Shown here piece by piece: positions 40,072-45,524 of a stretch of 45,524 nt of DNA. Source of the stretch: Salipiger mucosus DSM 16094 (GTDB taxonomy: Bacteria > Pseudomonadota > Alphaproteobacteria > Rhodobacterales > Rhodobacteraceae); NCBI RefSeq assembly GCF_000442255.1, contig NZ_KE557275.1, positions 138,105 through 183,628 of the forward strand, in the 5' to 3' direction. How positions within the stretch are numbered: the first letter of the stretch is position 1; each line of letters opens with the position of its first letter. Both the position numbers and the translations under genes were made by a program. The notes beneath the pieces were generated by a model. The model saw only the letters and a list, made by a program, of their open reading frames with translations. It was not told where the DNA came from and did not search any database.

Positions 40072-40563
40072 CTACGATACGGCGTCCGCCGCTGCAACAG
40101 CGCGCGGCGCCCGCGCCGCCGTGCAACCGCCACTTGGCGCGAGAATGTCCATCAAAGGGGCATTGTCGCAGACCAGCGCATCCAGCGTGATCGGGTCCAG
40201 CGTCGCGTAAAAGGCATGCGCCGCATCGCTCAGCGCCACCCGCAGGCGGCAGGCCTCGGTCAGCGGGCAGGTGTTGTCCACGTCGGCAAAGCACTCCGCC
40301 AGCGGCACCGGCGCCTCGAGTGCGCGAAAGACGTCGCCGATGCGGATCTGGTCCGCCGGCCGGCCCAGCGCCAGCCCGCCGTTGCGGCCGCGTTGCGTGT
40401 GCAGGTAGCCCAGCTGCGCCAGCTGGTTGATGACCTGCGCGAGGTGGTTCTCCGAGGCATTGCACCTCTCGGCAATCTCGGATTTCGTCACGAGTCGTCC
40501 GGCATTGGCCGCGCAGTGCATCAGCACGCGGACCGCGATATTGGTTCTCTTGGTAACACGCAC
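40072..40563 (-). CDS. nsrR: Rrf2-family regulator, NsrR-like
   Basis: This 163-residue Rrf2-type winged-helix repressor has its DNA-binding helix in the KSEIAERCNASENHLAQVIN region. Three cysteines in ECFADVDNTCPLTEAC (spaced 8 and 6) match the iron-sulfur ligands of NsrR, the nitric-oxide-sensing repressor, and a further Cys lies in DALVCDNAP. The start is a GTG with GAGGGG six bases upstream. The gcv riboswitch begins directly after its stop, so the gcv promoter is probably inside this gene or its transcript reads through. Confidence 0.88.
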   Translation of the reverse strand: MRVTKRTNIAVRVLMHCAANAGRLVTKSEIAERCNASENHLAQVINQLAQLGYLHTQRGRNGGLALGRPADQIRIGDVFRALEAPVPLAECFADVDNTCPLTEACRLRVALSDAAHAFYATLDPITLDALVCDNAPLMDILAPSGGCTAARAPRAVAAADAVS

Positions 40564-40655
40564 GGCTGGCCCCTCGTCCTGATCCCACGCCGGATTACGT
40601 ACCACGGCGCGGAAAATGAGGTTTTGACATGCATCAATTCGGAGACCAAGACCCC

Positions 40656-41219
40656 ATGAGCACGGCATTTTTCTTTGGCTACGGATCGCTGGTGAACCGT
40701 CTGACGCACGGATTCGACCCCGCGCATCCCGCCCGCGCCCGCGGCTGGCGCCGCGCCTGGCGCTACACCGCCGACCGCGAGGTTGCCTACCTGACGGCGA
40801 TTCCCGACGCCGGATGCGAGATCGAGGGCCTCATCGCCCCGGTCCCCGACGACGGCTGGGCCGCGCTCGATCAGCGCGAACATGCCTACGACCGGCGCGA
40901 CGCCCGCGACTGGGTCCAGCACGAAGCCGGCGGCGTCGAGCAGCTCGCGCTCTACGCCATCGCGCCCGAGCGCATGCGCGATCCCGACGGCACCCACCCC
41001 GTGCTGCTGAGCTACCTCGACGTCGTGGTGCAGGGCTACCTCTCCGAGTTCGGCGAGGCCGGCGCCGACCGCTTCTTCGAGACCACCTCCGGCTGGGAGG
41101 CCCCGATTCTCGACGACCGCGCCACGCCCCGCTACCCCCGCGCGCAGAAGCTCAAGGCGGGCGAGCGCGCCTACGTCGACGACTGGCTGCGGCGGCTCGA
41201 CTGCCGGGTGGCGGCCTGA
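40656..41219 (+). CDS. Gamma-glutamylcyclotransferase-like protein
   Basis: This protein of about 187 residues has the FFFGYGSLVN motif of the gamma-glutamylcyclotransferase fold. It contains the acidic DQREHAYDRRD segment that supplies a catalytic-type Glu. Family members cyclise gamma-glutamyl peptides to 5-oxoproline. It is divergent from nsrR, and its stop overlaps the start of the DUF2254 gene (TGATG), so the two are co-translated. Confidence 0.85.
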   Translation: MSTAFFFGYGSLVNRLTHGFDPAHPARARGWRRAWRYTADREVAYLTAIPDAGCEIEGLIAPVPDDGWAALDQREHAYDRRDARDWVQHEAGGVEQLALYAIAPERMRDPDGTHPVLLSYLDVVVQGYLSEFGEAGADRFFETTSGWEAPILDDRATPRYPRAQKLKAGERAYVDDWLRRLDCRVAA

Positions 41220-42457
41220 TGCTCTCCAAGTCGCTCATGCTCCTGGGCCGCCTGTCGCGGCGGCTTGCGGTGCGGGTGCTTCTCGGCGCGCTGCTGGCCC
41301 TCGGGATCCTGCTGCTGGCGCCTCTGATCCAGCCGCTGATCCCCGATGGCTGGACCGACCGCTTCGGCCGCGACTCCGTCCTGCCGATCCTGACCATCCT
41401 CGCATCGTCGATGCTGACGGTGACGACCTTCTCGCTCTCGGTCATGGTGCAGGCCTTCCGCGCGGCCTCGAGCCAGGCGACGCCGCGCGCCTACCGGCTG
41501 CACCTCGCCGACACCACGACGCACACGGTGCTGGCCACCTTCACCGGCGCCTTCCTCTACTCGCTGACGGCCATCGCGCTGTTCCGGGCCAAGATCTACA
41601 GCGACCCGGCGGCGGTGGTGGTCTTCTGGGTCACGATGGGGGTGATCGTCGCCATCGTGGTCGCGATCCTGCGCTGGATCGATCACCTCAGCACGCTGGG
41701 CAGCATGGACGACACGCTGGAAATGGCCGAGTCGCACGCCAAGACCCCGTTGCGCGCCTACATGGAAAGCCCCACGCTGGGCGGCGTGCCCATCGAGGCA
41801 GGCACGCTCCCGCCGCAGGGCTCAAGGGCCGTCACCGCCGAGCGCGGCGGGCACGTGCAGTTCATCGACATGGCGCGGCTCGAGCAGCGGCTGTCGGATG
41901 CCGGGGCCGAGTTCCAGGTCGCCGCCATCCCGGGCGCGCATGTCATCCAGGGCGAACCGCTGGGCTGGATCTCGGGCGACGGCATCGACGAGAAGCAGAT
42001 CCGCGCCTGTTTCACGCTGGGGGTCTTCCGCACGCTCGAGCAGGACGTGCGCTTCGGCGCGCAGCTGCTGAACGAGATCGCGGTGCGCGCGCTCTCGCCG
42101 GCGGTGAACGATCCCGGCACGGCGATCGACGTGATCCGCCGCCTGATCCGCATGCTGACCGAGGCCGGCCGCCCTTCCGAGGACGCGCCGCGCTGCCCGC
42201 ACATCAGCATCGTGCCGGCGAGCGCGTTCGACCTGCTGTCGGATGCCTTCGACCAGATCGCCCGGGACGGCGCGAACCGGCCCGACGTGGTGGGCGCGCT
42301 GCTGGACGGGCTCGAGGTTCTGCAACGCGAGGACTGGCCCGAACTCGCCGCGGCCGCCCGCGAGCGTCGCCACTATGCCATCGCCCACGCCGAGGCCGCC
42401 ATCACGGTCGAGCCGGACCGCAAGTGGCTGCAGGAAAAGGCCGACCGCGAAAGGTAG
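41219..42457 (+). CDS. DUF2254 membrane protein
   Basis: This 412-residue protein has an N-terminal membrane region with about four helices (residues of about 15-40, 55-75, 105-125 and 135-155). A soluble domain of about 240 residues follows, containing QFIDMARLEQ and the RALSPAVNDPGTA motif typical of DUF2254. The function of this family is unknown; an ion channel or sensor role has been suggested by its layout but is not shown. It overlaps the upstream gene. Confidence 0.88.
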   Translation: MLSKSLMLLGRLSRRLAVRVLLGALLALGILLLAPLIQPLIPDGWTDRFGRDSVLPILTILASSMLTVTTFSLSVMVQAFRAASSQATPRAYRLHLADTTTHTVLATFTGAFLYSLTAIALFRAKIYSDPAAVVVFWVTMGVIVAIVVAILRWIDHLSTLGSMDDTLEMAESHAKTPLRAYMESPTLGGVPIEAGTLPPQGSRAVTAERGGHVQFIDMARLEQRLSDAGAEFQVAAIPGAHVIQGEPLGWISGDGIDEKQIRACFTLGVFRTLEQDVRFGAQLLNEIAVRALSPAVNDPGTAIDVIRRLIRMLTEAGRPSEDAPRCPHISIVPASAFDLLSDAFDQIARDGANRPDVVGALLDGLEVLQREDWPELAAAARERRHYAIAHAEAAITVEPDRKWLQEKADRER

Positions 42458-42534
42458 AGCGCCTGCGGCAGCGCCACCGGCCCGGAATCAAGGCGCGCGG
42501 CGCCGCCGGGCCTGCCGTCGCGAACAAAGGCATA

Positions 42535-42600
42535 TGGCCGATGGATAAAGTGCCGGCGTCTCTCCCGGCAGGACGCCCACCCGGCGGCCGGGCGCCGGCC
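42535..42600 (+). repeat. Dispersed 66-bp intergenic element, copy 2
   Basis: It begins TGGCCGATGGATAAAGTGCC and ends CACCCGGCGGCCGGGCGCCG. It matches the minus strand of 38039-38105 at roughly 85% by eye. It lies in the 207-bp gap between the DUF2254 gene and the convergent gltX; I see nothing else in that gap apart from GC-rich inverted repeats. Confidence 0.75.
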
Positions 42601-42664
42601 TTCCCGAGAGGTCGCGCAGCACGGCAGCACCGGGCACGGCCGGCCAAGGCCCCTCCCGAAAGGC

Positions 42665-44002
42665 TCAGCCCTCGGCCAGCTTCCGGGCCGGAACCGTCTG
42701 CAGCAGCGGCATCACGTCGGCCATCTCCGGCCCGCGCTCGCGGCCCGTCAGCGCCTTGCGCAGCGGCATGAACAGCCCCTTGCCCTTGCGCCCCGTGGCC
42801 TCCTTCACCGCCTTGGTCCAGTTGCCCCAGGTCTCGCGGTCGAAGGGCCCCTCGGGCAGCAGCGTCATCGCCTGCGCCACGAACTCGCGGTCCTCCTCGG
42901 CCACCACCGGCTCGGCCCCGTCGCAGTAAAGCTCCCACCACCCGGCAAGATCCTTGCGCGTGGTGATGTTCTCGCGCGTGACCGACCAGAAGAGGCCCGC
43001 CTTGTCCTCGGGCACGCCCAGCGCCGCGATCTCGTCGGCCACCGCCTCGAAGGGCAGCGCGTGCAGCTTGCGCGCGGTCAGCGGGTAGAGGTCGTTCACG
43101 TCGAACTTGGTCGGCGCCGAGCCGAACTGCGACAGCTCGAAGCCCTCGGCGATCTCGTCCATCGACATCCGCAGCTCGACCGGCTGGCTGGAGCCCAGCC
43201 GCGCCATGAGCGACAGCAGCGCCTCGGGCTCGACCCCGGCCTCGCGCAGGTCGCGCAGCGACAGCACGCCGAGGCGCTTCGACAGCGACTCGCCCGCGGG
43301 GCCGGTCAGCAGCGAGTGGTGCGCGAACTGCGGCACCTGCCCGCCCAGCGCCTCGATCATCTGGATCTGCGTCGCGGTGTTGGTCACGTGGTCCGACCCG
43401 CGCACGACATGCGTCACGCCCATCTCGGTATCGTCCACCACCGAGGCCAGCGTATACAGCACCTGCCCGTCGCCCCGGATCAGCACCGGGTCCGACACGC
43501 TCGCCGCGTCGATCGAGATCTCGCCCAGGATGCCGTCCTGCCAGACGATCCGCTCCTGGTCGAGCTTGAAGCGCCAGTGCCCCGCCCCGCGCTCGGCCCG
43601 CAGCGCGGCCTTCTCGTCCTCGGACAGCGCCAGCGCCGCGCGGTCGTAGACCGGCGGGCGGCCCATGTTCAGCTGCTTGCGCCGCTTGAGGTCCAGCTCG
43701 GTCGGCGTCTCGAAGGCCTCGTAGAACCGGCCCATCTCGCGCAGCTTGTCGGCGGCGGCGGAATAGCGGTCCAGCCGCTCGGACTGGCGCTCGATGCGGT
43801 CCCAGGTCAGGCCCAGCCACTCGAGGTCGCGCTTGATGCCGTCGACGTACTCTTCCTTGCTGCGCTCGGGATCGGTGTCGTCGATGCGCAGGATGAAGGT
43901 CCCGCCGGCCTTGCGGGCGATCAGGTAGTTGAACAGCGCGGTGCGCAGGTTGCCGACGTGGATGTGACCGGTGGGCGACGGGGCGAAACGGGTGACGGTC
44001 AT
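42665..44002 (-). CDS. gltX: Glutamyl-tRNA synthetase
   Basis: GltX charges tRNA-Glu with glutamate. The 445-residue class I synthetase has the HIGH-type motif in FAPSPTGHIHVGN, the DTDPERS motif and the KMSKS-type loop ESLSKRLG (about residues 240-247). The alpha-helical anticodon-binding domain fills the C-terminal third. Alphaproteobacteria often have two gltX copies, one of which may charge tRNA-Gln for later amidation, and I cannot tell which this is. It is divergent from pfkB. Confidence 0.95.
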   Translation of the reverse strand: MTVTRFAPSPTGHIHVGNLRTALFNYLIARKAGGTFILRIDDTDPERSKEEYVDGIKRDLEWLGLTWDRIERQSERLDRYSAAADKLREMGRFYEAFETPTELDLKRRKQLNMGRPPVYDRAALALSEDEKAALRAERGAGHWRFKLDQERIVWQDGILGEISIDAASVSDPVLIRGDGQVLYTLASVVDDTEMGVTHVVRGSDHVTNTATQIQMIEALGGQVPQFAHHSLLTGPAGESLSKRLGVLSLRDLREAGVEPEALLSLMARLGSSQPVELRMSMDEIAEGFELSQFGSAPTKFDVNDLYPLTARKLHALPFEAVADEIAALGVPEDKAGLFWSVTRENITTRKDLAGWWELYCDGAEPVVAEEDREFVAQAMTLLPEGPFDRETWGNWTKAVKEATGRKGKGLFMPLRKALTGRERGPEMADVMPLLQTVPARKLAEG

Positions 44003-44128
44003 TCTGGCCTCCAGATTACGCGCGAGGCAATTTCACAAGCGCGCGCAATTGTCCAGTTGGCAGACCTTGGCCCCGCGCGGAGGGCCTGCCATGCTCGGCC
44101 CCGACCGAGACCCCGCAACGGACCGCCC

Positions 44129-44743
44129 ATGACCGACATCCTGACCGTCACGCTGAACCCCGCGCTCGACCTCTCGACCGGCGCCGAACGGGTCGTCCCC
44201 GGCCTCAAGCTGCGCTGCGAGGCGGCCGAGGCCGACCCGGGCGGCGGCGGCATCAACGTGGCGCGCGTGGTGGCGGCGCTCGGCGGCAGCGCCCGCGCCT
44301 TCGTGGCGCTCGGCGGGCCCACCGGCATGCGCCTGCAGGACGCGCTGGCCGAACACCGCATCCCGCTGGTGCGCATGAAGGCCCCCGGCGCGACCCGCGA
44401 AAGCCTCGCCGTGACCGACCGCGGCACCGGCGAGCAGTACCGCTTCGTCATGCCCGGCCCCGACTGGGGCGAGGCGCACGTCGCGCAGGCGCTCTCGGCC
44501 ATCGCCGGCGCCGTGCCCGAGGGCGGCATCGTGGTGCTCAGCGGCAGCCAGCCCCCCGGCGTGCCGGTCGAGTTTCCCACCCGCCTCTGCGAGGCGCTCG
44601 CCGGCAAGGGCGCCAAGGTCATCGTCGACACCTCCGGCCCCGCGCTCGCCTACCTCGCGGCGGGCACCGACCCCGCGCCCTTCGTCCTGCGCATGGACAG
44701 CGCCGAGGCCGAGGACCTCGCCGGGCGCATAACCACGCCATGA
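44129..44743 (+). CDS. PfkB-family sugar kinase, truncated
   Basis: The protein starts like 1-phosphofructokinase/6-phosphofructokinase II (ILTVTLNPALDLS, then GGGGINVARVVAALGG and SGSQPPGVP) but stops at 204 residues instead of about 310. The missing third includes the GAGD motif with the catalytic Asp and most of the ATP site. After EDLAGR only ITTP follows before the stop, which overlaps the metallopeptidase start by 4 bp. The product is probably inactive. Whether this is a real deletion or a local assembly error is open. Confidence 0.85.
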   Translation: MTDILTVTLNPALDLSTGAERVVPGLKLRCEAAEADPGGGGINVARVVAALGGSARAFVALGGPTGMRLQDALAEHRIPLVRMKAPGATRESLAVTDRGTGEQYRFVMPGPDWGEAHVAQALSAIAGAVPEGGIVVLSGSQPPGVPVEFPTRLCEALAGKGAKVIVDTSGPALAYLAAGTDPAPFVLRMDSAEAEDLAGRITTP

Positions 44744-45129
44744 GTGCCCCCGAAGACGACGACATCGAGGCCATCGCCCGCCGCACCGTCGAGGCCCTGC
44801 CCGAGCCCTTCCGCGCGGGCGCGGCCCAGGTCCTGCTGCGAGTCGAGGACTGGCCCCCGGACGACTTTCTCGACGAGCTCGGCATCGACGATCCGCTCGA
44901 CCTGACGGGCCTCTACGACGGCATCCCGGTGACCGAGAAATCGGTGACCGACCCGGCGTCCTTCCCCGACACGGTCTGGCTCTTCCGCGAGCCGATCCTG
45001 CAGGAATGGCGCGACCGCGGCGACATCGACTTCGCCGACCTCGTCGCCCATGTCACCGTCCACGAGTTCGCCCATCACTTCGGCTGGTCCGACGACGACA
45101 TCGCCACGATTGATCGGTGGTGGGAGTGA
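44740..45129 (+). CDS. Small zinc metallopeptidase family protein
   Basis: This 129-residue protein has an HEFAH motif (residues 108-112) followed by FGWSDDDI, matching the small possible-peptidase family with minimal zincin fold (PF06262). The Asp after FGWS may be the third metal ligand. The length is normal for the family. Its start overlaps the end of the truncated pfkB. Substrate and role are unknown. Confidence 0.88.
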   Translation: MSAPEDDDIEAIARRTVEALPEPFRAGAAQVLLRVEDWPPDDFLDELGIDDPLDLTGLYDGIPVTEKSVTDPASFPDTVWLFREPILQEWRDRGDIDFADLVAHVTVHEFAHHFGWSDDDIATIDRWWE

Positions 45130-45133
45130 GCAT

Positions 45134-45268
45134 CGGACCGGCCCGGAGGGCCGGCAATCGCTCCGGGGGAGCGATTGAGATGCTCACGGGCGGAGCCCCG
45201 AGCGGACCGGCCCGGAGGGCCGGCAATCGCTCCGGGGGAGCGATTGAGGTGCTCACGGACGGAGCCCC
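45134..45268. repeat. Tandem 66-bp hairpin repeat (two units)
   Basis: Units 45134-45199 and 45203-45268 differ at only two positions. Each has two hairpins: CCGGCCC-GGA-GGGCCGG and CAATCGCTCC-GGG-GGAGCGATTG, and ends CGGAGCCCC. The units are 69 bp apart. They resemble REP-type palindromic repeats. Open frames across them are low-complexity and not convincing genes. Confidence 0.85.
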
Positions 45269-45314
45269 AAAGCCCACGGCACCCTCGCACGCCCGCGAAC
45301 GGCGCCAAGGCCCC

Positions 45315-45524
45315 TCACCCCGCCGCCAGCAGCCTCTCGACCCGCTCCAGGAACCGCCCCGGCGACAACTCCGTCGCGGCGGTCGCGCGGGCGGCCCCGG
45401 ACAGCCGCCGCCGCAGCGCGCCGTCCGCCAGCAGCCTCTCGACCCGCTCCAGGAACCGCCCCGGCGACAACTCCGTCGCGGCGGTCGCGCGGGCGGCCCC
45501 GGACAGCCGCCGCCGCAGCGCGCC
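45315..45524 (-). CDS. C-terminus of a glycosyltransferase-like protein, partial, with in-frame 34-residue repeat
   Basis: The minus strand reads in from the window edge to a stop at 45315-45317. The 69 visible residues contain LRRRLSGAARATAATELSP, then GRFLERVERLLA, twice. This ending resembles the last helices of GT4-type glycosyltransferases (an LRRRL-AR-S-F pattern). The repeat is encoded by two identical 100-bp stretches with an offset of 102 bp, which keeps the frame. The rest of the gene lies outside the window, so the name is tentative. Confidence 0.5.
   Translation of the reverse strand, partial: GALRRRLSGAARATAATELSPGRFLERVERLLADGALRRRLSGAARATAATELSPGRFLERVERLLAAG
45323..45524. repeat. 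Exact 100-bp direct repeat at the window edge
   Basis: Bases 45323-45422 and 45425-45524 are identical. The second copy ends exactly at the last base of the window. The 102-bp offset is a multiple of three. Confidence 0.9.

Noticed and set aside
45053-45308. Small minus-strand frames over the 66-bp hairpin repeats
   Set aside because: The peptide is just the translated repeat (two copies of the same Pro/Ala/Arg-rich segment) and has no ribosome site.

Overview
The window is high-GC, gene-dense chromosomal DNA of an alphaproteobacterium, most likely a roseobacter-type member of the Rhodobacteraceae. The signs are the argH/lysA/TIGR02302 neighbourhood, an NsrR-type Rrf2 regulator next to a riboswitch-controlled gcvTHP operon, a FliL/MotE-type flagellar cluster with a CtrA-like box, and many overlapping start/stop junctions. 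I see about 43 protein genes, one tandem glycine riboswitch, a few terminators and several families of intergenic repeats. I see no tRNA, rRNA, CRISPR array, insertion sequence or phage gene. Nearly all of it is core metabolism and envelope biology, and I found no convincing undescribed multi-gene system.

Layout. 1-106: the tail of a pbpC-like gene, with its first 78 bases inverted. 189-5566 (-): an MscS channel, a TIGR02302 membrane protein and lysA. 5679-7521 (-): a DUF2834 protein, a tiny lipoprotein and argH, divergent from a TlpA-like thioredoxin (7544-8104). 8120-10747 (-): a secreted unknown, an RTX protein and a VOC-fold protein. 10804-13705 (-): the overlapping chain hisC-tyrA-extensin-like protein. 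13822-18086 (-): pncB, a hybrid histidine kinase and pncA (nicotinate/nicotinamide salvage around a sensor). 18191-20579 (+): trhO and a class-III aminotransferase. 20648-22995: a berberine-bridge-type flavoprotein divergent from an HxlR regulator. 23003-27971: flagellar genes fliF-fliH-fliN-fliP (-) divergent from fliL, a small coiled-coil gene and a motE-like gene (+). 27976-29461: trxC, an L,D-transpeptidase and a small membrane protein. 29498-33395: tesA divergent from a ybbA/ybbP-type ABC exporter, an order also known in E. coli. 33484-34974: a hisN-like phosphatase and a P-loop ATPase. 35101-40060 (-): gcvT-gcvH-gcvP behind the riboswitch. 40072-42457: nsrR (-), then a gamma-glutamylcyclotransferase and a DUF2254 protein (+). 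42665-45129: gltX (-), a truncated pfkB and a small zinc metallopeptidase. 45134-45524: hairpin repeats and the end of a glycosyltransferase-like gene.

The most notable observations concern sequence integrity and intergenic structure. Three genes (pncA, fliN, fliF) each carry what looks like one extra G on the coding strand. The left edge has a 78-bp inversion between 10-bp inverted repeats. The right edge has an exact 100-bp direct repeat. pfkB lacks its last third. Two related 66-bp elements lie about 4.4 kb apart in opposite orientation, and a hairpin repeat is tandemly duplicated near the right end. Whether the edge structures and frameshifts are biological or assembly errors cannot be decided without the reads.
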